Shown: positions 1 to 6,865 of the stretch, one piece after another
How positions within the stretch are numbered: the stretch's first letter is position 1
Layout of the letters: each line of letters opens with the position of its first letter
Assembly: GCA_002715405.1 (NCBI GenBank)
Contig: PAZD01000058.1
Location: 1 to 11,552, forward strand
From: Acidimicrobiaceae bacterium
GTDB lineage: Bacteria > Actinomycetota > Acidimicrobiia > Acidimicrobiales > UBA8592
DNA length: 11,552 nt
Direction: 5' to 3'
Notes under the pieces: generated by a model
Told to the model about the DNA's origin: nothing
The model's database searches: none
The model's input: only the letters and a program-made list of their open reading frames with translations
Made by a program: the position numbers and the translations under genes

Positions 1-255
1 AGATTTTACAGTTTCTAAAAGTTTTAAAGTAGAACTACCAGCACCTATATTTTTATCATTTTCAATAACATTAAAATCTAACTTTTTCTCTAAATTTTTT
101 AATATATCTGAAGTTCCATCTGTACTAGAATCATTAATTACGAAAATAGGAACTTCAAGCTGGCATATGTCATTAAGAACTTGTTCAATATGCAATTCTT
201 CATTGTAAGCTAAAACTCCTATTGCAACTTTATTTTTCATTTTTATGTTTTCCAT
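1..255 (-). CDS. Glycosyltransferase family 2 protein, N-terminal part (runs off left edge)
   Basis: This frame is open on the minus strand from an ATG at 255 to the window edge, giving about 85 residues. The N-terminus reads VAIGVLAYNEELHIEQVL, followed by VPIFVINDSSTDGTSD and later ENDKNIGAG. This is the usual start of a GT-A fold family 2 glycosyltransferase: a first beta strand, the nucleotide-binding YNEE segment, and the second strand with the ND-SSTDGT motif. Such enzymes transfer a sugar from a nucleotide- or lipid-linked donor at the cytoplasmic face of the membrane, often to polyprenyl phosphate. The catalytic DxD and any C-terminal membrane segments lie outside the window. A second in-frame ATG at 240 is equally possible, and neither has a clear ribosome-binding site. 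The gene is divergent from the membrane glycosyltransferase at 340, which suggests a shared cell-surface glycan locus. The family is well supported; the substrate is unknown. Confidence 0.85.
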   Translation of the reverse strand, partial: MENIKMKNKVAIGVLAYNEELHIEQVLNDICQLEVPIFVINDSSTDGTSDILKNLEKKLDFNVIENDKNIGAGSSTLKLLETVKS

Positions 256-329
256 CTATCAACTAAGTTGAAATATCCAAAAATTCCAAACATATACAGT
301 TAAGCTTAATATCGGAGTAAGTATAAAAA

Positions 330-335
330 TATAAT
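330..335 (+). promoter_or_regulatory. Possible -10 box (TATAAT), perhaps for a leaderless mRNA
   Basis: A perfect TATAAT lies only four bases before the ATG at 340. If it is used, transcription would start at or just inside the start codon and the message would be leaderless. A weak -35-like TTAATA sits at 306-311. In DNA this AT-rich a chance match is quite possible. Confidence 0.25.
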
Positions 336-339
336 AGTT

Positions 340-1920
340 ATGACAAAAAAGAAAAAGATAGCATCCGTCTTATTGCTATTTATTATTTTTTGTTTATTTT
401 TTAGAATAGATTTTCGATTTAAAAACACGGTAGAGTGTTGCTCTGATGACTTTTCCTACTTTTCTCACGCCGAAACTATAGCAATAGATAGAGATTTTGA
501 TTACACAAACCAATTACCAGATTATCATCCTTTTGTATTTAGGTATAAAGACAAAATTGCACCTGTAGGTTTTCCTGGTTCAGGAATATTATCCTCTCCC
601 TTTATTTTTGTTGGAAATATAGTAGATAATGTACTCAATATAAATCAAGAGAGTGATATCTTAAATTACAAACTCTTACTTTATTCTATGTCACCAATTT
701 TTTACTTTTTTTTTAGCTACACACTTCTTTTTAAATCATTATCAAAATTAAATATTCATGCGAACAAATATTTATTATTAACTTTAATAAGTGGTTCAGG
801 AATAACTTACTTTGCTTTTGAACGTTTCAGCATGACTCACGTTTTTGAAATGTTTACAATTAGTTTGATAATATGGAATTCAATTAAATTTTACAAATAT
901 GAAAATAAAGTTTCAGGAATTTTACTCCCATTATCTTTATTGCTAGCATTTTTGGTCAGAATGTCTAACTTTTATATTTTTTTTATACCCCTAATAATCA
1001 AAAATCTAGTGAGGACTAGACTTGGGAAAACTTTTTCAATATTGAAGAATCATTACTTTATTGGTTCTAGTTTATTTTCAATGTACCTATTTACATATCT
1101 TTCTAATAAAATCTATGGAAAAATCATATTTAATCCACAAGAAATTTATGGTACGAATGTAACCCTAAACGATGTAATTTATAAAGAAAATAATTTCCTC
1201 ACTTTAGTTGTAGATATATTTGAAACTTCTTTTAAGGTTTTCTTTGGTAATGAATTTGGAATATTTTGGATATCACCCATTATTTTTGCTGGATTATTCC
1301 TCATTTTATTTGACTTTAAAAATATGCATAAACTTTATAATCTATTTTTGCTTTTATGTTTTGCACAAAATTTTGCAATTATATATATTTGGAAATCCAC
1401 TGCGGCTTCTTATGGATTTAGATACTTATTTTCTTTAGTCCCTTTGTGTATTCTTATTTACTTTGACTATAAGGACAAGGGTAGATTTAAAAATTTGTTA
1501 AATTACGCTTTAGTGATGTCAATATTCTCTAATTTGTCAATTTTATTCTTTGAAACAACAGAACAAACTCAACTTTCAACAGTGGAAATTAAAAATTCTT
1601 TTGGACTGATTAGGAACTATGTAGAGACTGAATATGTAACTGGTGTGTTTAAATCTTTTTTAGAACTAAATAGTTACTTAATATTGTTTACTACAAGCCT
1701 AGTTGGTGTGTTATTTTTTAAAATTCTTGTTTCTATTATTGGGTCTCAAAGTGTTGTTGATTTTTTAACAAACTTAGGACTGCCAACTAGCAATCAAGAT
1801 TTTATAAACTATTTAGACAATATAGAGCTAATTACATTCAGTAAGCTGTTCGTTATTGTTTTTGTTTTAGGGATATTTAGTTACTATATTGTATTAAAAC
1901 TTAAATACGTTGAAAATTAA
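340..1920 (+). CDS. Multi-spanning membrane glycosyltransferase, GT-C-like
   Basis: The 526-residue protein has a lysine-rich N-terminus (MTKKKKIA), a first membrane helix at about residues 7-22, and roughly ten further hydrophobic segments. An acidic loop follows helix 1 (SDDFSYFSHA with D36-D37, then DRDFDY at 50-55). The motif SYGFRYLFSLVP follows at about residues 356-367. A short first helix followed by an extracytoplasmic acidic pair is the hallmark of GT-C glycosyltransferases (PMT/ArnT/GT39-like), which transfer sugars from polyprenyl-phosphate donors on the outer side of the cytoplasmic membrane. A divergent family 2 glycosyltransferase, the type of enzyme that can make such lipid-linked donors, is next door. 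The base composition is more AT-rich than that of the operon further right. No Shine-Dalgarno site is seen before the ATG. The acceptor is unknown; the class is fairly sure and the exact family is not. Confidence 0.75.
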   Translation: MTKKKKIASVLLLFIIFCLFFRIDFRFKNTVECCSDDFSYFSHAETIAIDRDFDYTNQLPDYHPFVFRYKDKIAPVGFPGSGILSSPFIFVGNIVDNVLNINQESDILNYKLLLYSMSPIFYFFFSYTLLFKSLSKLNIHANKYLLLTLISGSGITYFAFERFSMTHVFEMFTISLIIWNSIKFYKYENKVSGILLPLSLLLAFLVRMSNFYIFFIPLIIKNLVRTRLGKTFSILKNHYFIGSSLFSMYLFTYLSNKIYGKIIFNPQEIYGTNVTLNDVIYKENNFLTLVVDIFETSFKVFFGNEFGIFWISPIIFAGLFLILFDFKNMHKLYNLFLLLCFAQNFAIIYIWKSTAASYGFRYLFSLVPLCILIYFDYKDKGRFKNLLNYALVMSIFSNLSILFFETTEQTQLSTVEIKNSFGLIRNYVETEYVTGVFKSFLELNSYLILFTTSLVGVLFFKILVSIIGSQSVVDFLTNLGLPTSNQDFINYLDNIELITFSKLFVIVFVLGIFSYYIVLKLKYVEN

Positions 1921-2035
1921 AAATATACCAACATTAATAGAAAATAATATACGTGGTCAATTCTGGTCTTTCTATTTTAATGATTTTATAAAACTATGGT
2001 TTTTGCGTTTAGAAATGAAAAAGAAACACTCTTAA
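1910..2035 (+). CDS. Possible small aromatic-rich peptide (TTG start), doubtful
   Basis: A frame is open from just inside the end of the membrane glycosyltransferase gene to a TAA at 2033-2035. With TTG at 1910 it gives about 41 residues, including GQFWSFYFNDFIKLWFLRLE and a basic MKKKHS tail. The mix of aromatic and charged residues looks more protein-like than random AT-rich DNA. It may be a small protein or the remnant of a longer gene. There is no ribosome-binding site and the start is weak, so I rate it low. The rest of the 1921-2098 spacer holds nothing else that I recognise. Confidence 0.15.
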   Translation: MKIKNIPTLIENNIRGQFWSFYFNDFIKLWFLRLEMKKKHS

Positions 2036-2040
2036 TTCTT

Positions 2041-2069
2041 TTGTATTTAAATAACTTGAGTAATATATT
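2041..2069 (+). promoter_or_regulatory. Possible tRNA promoter
   Basis: TTGTAT at 2041-2046 and TATATT at 2064-2069 are separated by 17 bases and sit 30 bases before the tRNA gene. The -10 matches the bacterial consensus at five of six positions and the -35 at three. The position fits a short tRNA leader. The surrounding DNA is very AT-rich, so this is tentative. Confidence 0.3.
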
Positions 2070-2098
2070 TAATACATAAATTAACGAATAAATAATTT

Positions 2099-2172
2099 GG
2101 GCGCTTAGCTCAGTCTGGCAGAGCGCTTCCCTTACAAGGAAGAAGTCAGAGGTTCAAATCCTCTAGCGCCCA
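2099..2172 (+). tRNA. tRNA-Val (anticodon UAC)
   Basis: The full cloverleaf can be folded by eye. The acceptor stem is GGGCGCT (2099-2105) with AGCGCCC (2165-2171). The D stem is GCTC/GAGC. The anticodon stem is CTTCC/GGAAG around the loop CTTACAA, with anticodon TAC at 2133-2135. The T stem is AGAGG/CCTCT with loop TTCAAAT. The discriminator base is A2172. UAC reads valine GUA and other GUN codons. The 3' CCA is not encoded and would be added by CCA-adding enzyme. The gene sits at the boundary between the glycosyltransferase region and the minus-strand operon, so it is a plausible integration site, but no second copy of its 3' end was noticed in the window. Confidence 0.97.
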
Positions 2173-2178
2173 CAAGGG

Positions 2179-2214
2179 TTTTTCAGGATTCTATGCTCGA
2201 GAAAAATTTTTTTT
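2179..2214 (+). terminator. Weak candidate terminator after tRNA-Val
   Basis: TTTTTC (2179-2184) can pair with GAAAAA (2201-2206), and eight T residues follow at 2207-2214. The stem is almost all A-U and the loop is about 16 bases, so the hairpin would be weak. The T tract directly after a tRNA is still suggestive. Confidence 0.3.
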
Positions 2215-2227
2215 GTAATATAGTATT

Positions 2228-2449
2228 ATGATTGGTTTTTTAATAAGTATTGCCGTATCTCTAAATTTTCTTTATACCGCGCTTGGCCTTTTTGGCCAAG
2301 GAACTTGTAGCTTTGGGGGCGCAAGAGTAATAAGAGTTCAAACAAATTTAGGTGATGCTGGCACAGTGAGTTGTAACCTAGCAGCTTTTGGTATAATTTT
2401 GGTTGTAATTGCATATTGGACATATGTATACAGCAATAGAGATATATAA
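2228..2449 (+). CDS. Small two-helix membrane protein, unknown
   Basis: The 73-residue protein has a hydrophobic helix at about residues 3-22, a loop of about 28 residues with two cysteines (C27 and C49), and a second helix at about 50-69 ending in YSNRDI. Two helices joined by a loop suggest an integral membrane hairpin, with a possible disulfide if the loop is outside. No family is recognised. The frame stops six bases before the end of the convergent GIY-YIG-like gene, without overlap, which mildly supports both frames being real. No Shine-Dalgarno site is seen; the start lies after a T-rich stretch downstream of the tRNA. The opposite-strand frame over the same bases is taken as its shadow, because that one has no coherent hydrophobic or domain pattern. 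Confidence 0.5.
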   Translation: MIGFLISIAVSLNFLYTALGLFGQGTCSFGGARVIRVQTNLGDAGTVSCNLAAFGIILVVIAYWTYVYSNRDI

Positions 2450-2455
2450 CTTAGT

Positions 2456-2827
2456 TCAATCACCATAATTTGGATAGTCATCTAGATAATCGGTTCTATT
2501 TTGCATAGAGGGTGCGTATTTGTCTTGAACCATAATATAGTTTCCAGAAGTTTTTAATTTGAACCAGATTAATCTCTCAATATCGTTAGCTAACTCAGAA
2601 GATGGTATAGATTTAGCCTGAAACTCATCTAGTAATTTTATAGGAATCCCATTACTCTTTTTCATTGAAAGCTTATGGTTAGAATCTTTTTGCTGGTTAA
2701 ATCTTTCTTCTATGGTTCTGCTTGTTGAGCCAATATAAACTGCTGGCTTGTTTAATTCGGTTCCTTTAAATCTAGGAACATCGGTAATATCAGTTTCTAT
2801 AACGTAAACACTCCAACTGCTTCTCAT
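2456..2827 (-). CDS. GIY-YIG nuclease-like protein
   Basis: The 123-residue protein begins WSVYVIE and, after a 20-residue insert, reads AVYIGSTSRTIEERFNQQ. This matches a degenerate GIY-YIG core: SVYV (Y8) for the first element, YIG (31-33) for the second, and arginines R37 and R42 in the following helix. E84 in NDIERLIWFK sits where the catalytic metal-binding glutamate is expected, and GNY follows at about 95-97. The family includes homing endonucleases, the UvrC N-domain, restriction enzymes and small UPF0213-like proteins. All are single-domain nicking or cleaving folds using the tyrosines, Arg and Glu. The size fits a free-standing domain. Its ATG overlaps the stop of the upstream cysteine-rich gene as ATGA, so translation is probably coupled. 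The family call is good; activity and target are unknown. Confidence 0.7.
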   Translation of the reverse strand: MRSSWSVYVIETDITDVPRFKGTELNKPAVYIGSTSRTIEERFNQQKDSNHKLSMKKSNGIPIKLLDEFQAKSIPSSELANDIERLIWFKLKTSGNYIMVQDKYAPSMQNRTDYLDDYPNYGD

Positions 2828-3180
2828 ACATCCACATTTATTTCTTCAAACCAAAGGCCAGTTTTATTGAACATATCTAAGTCGTAGTAGCATTTCTCAC
2901 ATAATTCAACAGTAACAGTATCTTTGTAAAGTTTATTAAAATATAAATGCCCTCGTGTTGGCCTTTCAAATATGCTTCCACATACTGAGGCCATAAAAAA
3001 TAAGGGGCTATTAAAGTAGGGATTTGGTTCCATTAATTGTTCACACCAAAAACAAACTAGTTTATCAGGAAGTTTTTGTTTTGCCTCTGCCCAAACACAA
3101 AAGATATTCTTAAAGAATTTTCTACTATACTTTCTAGTATTTCTACTGTTGAGTATTTTCATTTTTTTATTTATCTTCAT
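2824..3180 (-). CDS. Small CxxC/CxxC putative zinc-binding protein, unknown
   Basis: The 118-residue protein has a very basic start (MKINKKMKILNSRNTRKYSRKF) followed by two cysteine pairs: C43-x-x-C46 in LVCFWCEQ and C94-x-x-C97 in ELCEKCYYD. C28 and C67 are further cysteines. Two CxxC knuckles about 50 residues apart are typical of a treble-clef or HNH-like zinc fold. H78 in RGHLYFNK lies between them, but I see no clear HNH catalytic motif. The basic N-terminus could bind nucleic acid. It starts one base after the stop of the 999-residue gene and overlaps the GIY-YIG-like gene by four bases, so it is firmly within the operon. No ribosome-binding site is seen, consistent with reinitiation. 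No described family is recognised. Confidence 0.65.
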   Translation of the reverse strand: MKINKKMKILNSRNTRKYSRKFFKNIFCVWAEAKQKLPDKLVCFWCEQLMEPNPYFNSPLFFMASVCGSIFERPTRGHLYFNKLYKDTVTVELCEKCYYDLDMFNKTGLWFEEINVDV

Positions 3181-3181
3181 A

Positions 3182-6181
3182 TTATGACGACGAGCCTAAA
3201 TCAGGGTAGACACATATTCCATCTTCTGGAGAGTCCTTTAGGCCTTCGGACTGCAACCTAATCAGCGAGGCTGATTCAGAAGGAGAATCGGATTCCATAT
3301 CAAATGAGCTATGAGTCCATCCTTGGTTAACAAATAGAAGTAGGTCATCAAAGGTCATTCCTTTTTCAATATCTTTATATTTCTGATCATTTTCGTCTTT
3401 AAGTACTAAAGGAGAGTATAGAAATTTAATCAAAGCTATTTCGTAATCAGAAAATGAGAGAACATCTTCAACTAGCTCTATACTCATTAAACCAATTTCT
3501 TTACATGAAGTATGAAAGAGGCCTATGCTATGGCCAAGCTCATGAATTAAGGTGGAGTCTCTTTCTCTACCAAACAGGTTCGAATCTACCCAAACAGTAT
3601 TCTCTTCGCTACTAAACCACCCAGCCAAACCACAGTCATCTCCATATAGTATGTAGTCCCACATATTCCCACTTAAACATGACGATTCAGAAATTTTAAT
3701 TGGAACTGTCACTTCTTCTAGGTTGTCACTATAGCTAAGAAAATCTTTTCCTATAATATGATTTACCACTTCGACAAATCTTTTTGTTAATGCTTCATCT
3801 TTCTGTGTAAAGTCTCCGCCTAGTCCATAAACAGCTCCTTCAGTTTGTTTATGGATTGGGCGATCAGATATTGTATATTCTCTTTGACTTCTGAGAAAGG
3901 TACGAGTCCTCGAATAGCTGTGGGTAGCCCCTATAAGTAATTCATCAGCTACCCAGTTATATTTAATAAGGTTATCTTTCTTTAAAAAGTCTTCAAACAA
4001 ATCTTCTGAGAGTACCGTATCTTCATAAATTACATACCCTCTCTCTTCCCAGTTCCCCCAGGTAAAGATATCCCAAAGGTTAATCCAGCTAATACTCACC
4101 TCCGGCCAACCCCATGCCCAACCCTGAAGATCATAAGGCTGAAAAGATATAGTTAATCCATCTTCATTTATTGAAACTGCTCTCATCGCATCATAAGAAA
4201 TCCCTTTAAGGTCTACACCTCCCGGGGTTCCTTTTGAGATAGCCCAAATATCACCAACTCGTCTAGCTAGTAAATCAAGCCATAATGCGTCTGTGTCTAA
4301 ATATTGGTCAACACTTTTTGTTATTATTTCATCTGACATTATATCTTTAAGATATATCCTCTTACATTCATCAAGGTCATAGTTAAATGTTAAATATTCA
4401 TACATACCGTGGTTGCCTCCAGTAAAGGTGTATATCTGGAAAATAAATGATACATATCTAATTGGTTGGCGATCAACCATCCCGTACTCAGAGAGGTAAA
4501 AACTTTTTTCGGGGGGACTGTTTCTATGACCTATCCCTATCCCCCTCTCAGGGAAATTGTCGGAATATCCAACGGACACCCAAGGGGATTTGCTTCTGTG
4601 GTGAGGGTCATTGCTTATTTCTATCAACTTCTCTTGGGAATATGGTTCTTCTGTATTAACCCCAACAAGTCGATAAGAACCTGTAAAAGTCATTCCCCAA
4701 TGATCTCTCCAAGTCAAAGATCTCTGAAAACCAGTAATAGTAGTTTCTACATAATTAAATATTTCATCATTAATTATTGCTGCACATTTGCCTATAGGGT
4801 GTAGTTCATAAAAAGAATAATGGTCGGTAAAAATAGTATCTTCCTCATTGAGGACTGGGTACGTAAAACTTTGGATGAATTTTTTTGCATAGCGATAACG
4901 TGAATCTTCTACATTAAGAGAACAAATCTCCTCTCCTGTAATAGGCTCTGTAAGGTTGTAGTACTCAAGATCATTGTTCCAATCTTCTACATCGTATTGT
5001 ATATATTTATCGGTTGCACAATCCTCTATTGATTCCCATTCTTGTTCCCATACTTTTCCTGTAAAACTAACACTTGTCTGGTAGTGCTCATCTCTTACTA
5101 AAGGAGTTCTTATGTGTTTTCTTTTATAATCTCCTTCACTGCTCATATTGATTGTGTACAAATCATTAGAGCATGTGATATAAGATTTCCCACCTAGTAT
5201 ATCCTCTGCAACAATCCTTGTTTTTAACGCATCTTCACCAGGCAGTCCTTCCGCGTACACGTCTAAAGTTACATTACCTGCATACATATCTTCATCTTGA
5301 GATTCTATTTCTGACAATAGGTCAATACTGAGATCGCCTGTGGAATCTGTAAACACAACTGTGAATTTTTTTGGTTTGTTATGAAACTTATAAGCAATTC
5401 GATAGGACTCCGTTTCGTAGAGACCTATACTATTGTTACAAATATTTATATTTATTTCTGGGTTTAATCCTGCACCATCATTCTCATTCGATAAAGTCGT
5501 GGATAAAATACCCCCTTTGTTCGGTTTATGTTCTGATGACCCATAAAATTCAATCTCATCTATTGCACAGTAGACGCCATCGCCCTCTGGCGGGTAACCA
5601 GATAAGATTTCTATTGTTATTGATTTTATAGTTGTGTTATCAACTTCTAACCATTGAACTTCGTCTGTGTCCTCTAACTCTTGGGAATAATAAGTTGTAG
5701 CGTTTGGATTAGTTCCCTGCAAGGTAATCTTAATGTCTCTAGGTCTTGAAAAAACGCCAGTTGCTAATCTTTCTTCTGGATTTTCAATTATAAGGAACTT
5801 TAAAGTTACCTCGTCCTTGAAGATAGTCTTTATTGAAGCTCCTTCACAAAATGTTTCAGTCCCTGTCCATACTTCACCTTTACCTATATATAAGCCTTTA
5901 CATAGTTGGATCTGAGTAGAAACTTCACATTCTTCAACGTACTTATTGAGTCGTTCAGTTATAAGTTGCTCAACAACAACTTCTTCTTCAGGAACAACCG
6001 CTTCAGGGGGCACTGTTTCAGTGAATGTTTGCAAGAGAAATGCAGTAAAGAATAGAATTATGAAGAAATAAGAAAGTAATCTCCCATAGCCAAAGTGTTT
6101 GTTGATTGATTTCAAAGCTATTCTAATATTTAAGTAGCTAAAATTCACTCTCTTAAAAAAATGGTTTATCGTTTCTTTCAT
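3182..6181 (-). CDS. Membrane-anchored multidomain protein with RsiV-like region and matrixin-type zinc protease
   Basis: The 999-residue protein has a basic N-tail, one membrane helix at about 36-53 and no evident cleavage site, which suggests a type II protein with its bulk outside. Residues about 85-215 look like a discoidin/NADase-type glycan-binding sandwich (VFSRPRDIKITLQG, SITIEILSGY, YCAIDEIEFYG). About 220-345 is beta-rich and unassigned. About 440-705 resembles the RsiV/PdaC pair DUF4163-DUF3298: AAIINDEIFNYVETTI, then TGGNHGMYEYLTFNYDLDE, IYLKDIM and ISFQPYDLQGWAWGWPEVSI. In RsiV this region binds lysozyme. Residues 880-890 are HELGHSIGLFH, the metzincin zinc site (H880, E881, H884, H890), followed by a Met-turn GLMS (M899) at matrixin spacing. 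Fourteen cysteines fit a disulfide-rich surface protein. It follows the SGNH gene after 27 bases with a weak ribosome site. The protease call is strong, the other domains moderate, and the biological role is unknown. Confidence 0.85.
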   Translation of the reverse strand: MKETINHFFKRVNFSYLNIRIALKSINKHFGYGRLLSYFFIILFFTAFLLQTFTETVPPEAVVPEEEVVVEQLITERLNKYVEECEVSTQIQLCKGLYIGKGEVWTGTETFCEGASIKTIFKDEVTLKFLIIENPEERLATGVFSRPRDIKITLQGTNPNATTYYSQELEDTDEVQWLEVDNTTIKSITIEILSGYPPEGDGVYCAIDEIEFYGSSEHKPNKGGILSTTLSNENDGAGLNPEININICNNSIGLYETESYRIAYKFHNKPKKFTVVFTDSTGDLSIDLLSEIESQDEDMYAGNVTLDVYAEGLPGEDALKTRIVAEDILGGKSYITCSNDLYTINMSSEGDYKRKHIRTPLVRDEHYQTSVSFTGKVWEQEWESIEDCATDKYIQYDVEDWNNDLEYYNLTEPITGEEICSLNVEDSRYRYAKKFIQSFTYPVLNEEDTIFTDHYSFYELHPIGKCAAIINDEIFNYVETTITGFQRSLTWRDHWGMTFTGSYRLVGVNTEEPYSQEKLIEISNDPHHRSKSPWVSVGYSDNFPERGIGIGHRNSPPEKSFYLSEYGMVDRQPIRYVSFIFQIYTFTGGNHGMYEYLTFNYDLDECKRIYLKDIMSDEIITKSVDQYLDTDALWLDLLARRVGDIWAISKGTPGGVDLKGISYDAMRAVSINEDGLTISFQPYDLQGWAWGWPEVSISWINLWDIFTWGNWEERGYVIYEDTVLSEDLFEDFLKKDNLIKYNWVADELLIGATHSYSRTRTFLRSQREYTISDRPIHKQTEGAVYGLGGDFTQKDEALTKRFVEVVNHIIGKDFLSYSDNLEEVTVPIKISESSCLSGNMWDYILYGDDCGLAGWFSSEENTVWVDSNLFGRERDSTLIHELGHSIGLFHTSCKEIGLMSIELVEDVLSFSDYEIALIKFLYSPLVLKDENDQKYKDIEKGMTFDDLLLFVNQGWTHSSFDMESDSPSESASLIRLQSEGLKDSPEDGICVYPDLGSSS

Positions 6182-6208
6182 ATTTTTTCTGCTCTAATTA
6201 ATTGATAG

Positions 6209-6862
6209 TTATTCATGGGCATCAGTCCATTCAAGAATTTTTTTTGCTAACTTTCCTCCGCCAATATGAGACGGCTCAATAGGATTTGCGTAATCAATTG
6301 ATTCTGTAAATATCTCTCTAAGCTCAAGGACTTCAACACCAAACTTCTTTCCTGTTGAGTACACTACATCATTAAATACTCTTCCAATAACTGTTATAGC
6401 CTCTTGTTTTCCTTTTAATAAATCACCAAATCCGAACATAAAATCCTCATGTCCATCATCTCTTTCAAAATCTCCGTTGTAGACGGTGCAAAGGAGAAGC
6501 TTTCCTTCTTTTTTTGAAAGGTGTTCTACAATTTTTTCATACCTATCTTTAATAGGATCGATAAACTCATTCATTATCTCTAGGTTTCTAGAAAAAGTTT
6601 TTTTGTTTATAGAATCTACCAATAGGGGAAGGTGCTCTAATAAGTCATTACCACCGATAGAGAGAACGGTAAAATCACTGGTTTTGTCTAAACTTTCTAA
6701 CTGATTATTTAGCACATCAACAGTCGTATCCCCATCTACTGCAAGCTGTGAAAAATCTAAATCTGATAACGATTCAAGATGTTCTAATACTGAAAACTCA
6801 CCTGGGCCAACATATACTTTGTTATCAATAATGCTATCTCCTAATAAATACATGTGCTTCAT
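6209..6862 (-). CDS. SGNH/GDSL hydrolase family protein, cytoplasmic
   Basis: The 217-residue protein shows the SGNH blocks in order: block I LLGDSII with nucleophile S10; block II AVDGDTTVDVL with oxyanion glycine G44; block III SIGGND with N72; and block V IEPSHIGG with H199 and E196 in the place of the usual Asp of DxxH. Length and spacing match single-domain SGNH esterases or lipases, which hydrolyse acyl or acetyl esters. No signal peptide or membrane segment is present, so it should act in the cytoplasm, unlike the surface protein encoded next. Its ATG lies three bases after the stop of the 424-residue gene, with AGGAGAGG further upstream as a distant ribosome site. The acyl substrate cannot be told from sequence. 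The family call is firm. Confidence 0.88.
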   Translation of the reverse strand: MKHMYLLGDSIIDNKVYVGPGEFSVLEHLESLSDLDFSQLAVDGDTTVDVLNNQLESLDKTSDFTVLSIGGNDLLEHLPLLVDSINKKTFSRNLEIMNEFIDPIKDRYEKIVEHLSKKEGKLLLCTVYNGDFERDDGHEDFMFGFGDLLKGKQEAITVIGRVFNDVVYSTGKKFGVEVLELREIFTESIDYANPIEPSHIGGGKLAKKILEWTDAHE

Positions 6863-6865
6863 AAC

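Noticed and set aside
2226..2423. Minus-strand 65-codon frame opposite the small membrane protein.
   Set aside because: It has no ribosome site or domain pattern, while the plus-strand frame shows two clean hydrophobic helices and fits exactly between the tRNA and the convergent gene.
4462..4804. Two plus-strand open frames inside the surface-protease gene.
   Set aside because: They lie opposite a region with strong DUF3298-like coding signal on the minus strand and show no recognisable protein pattern.
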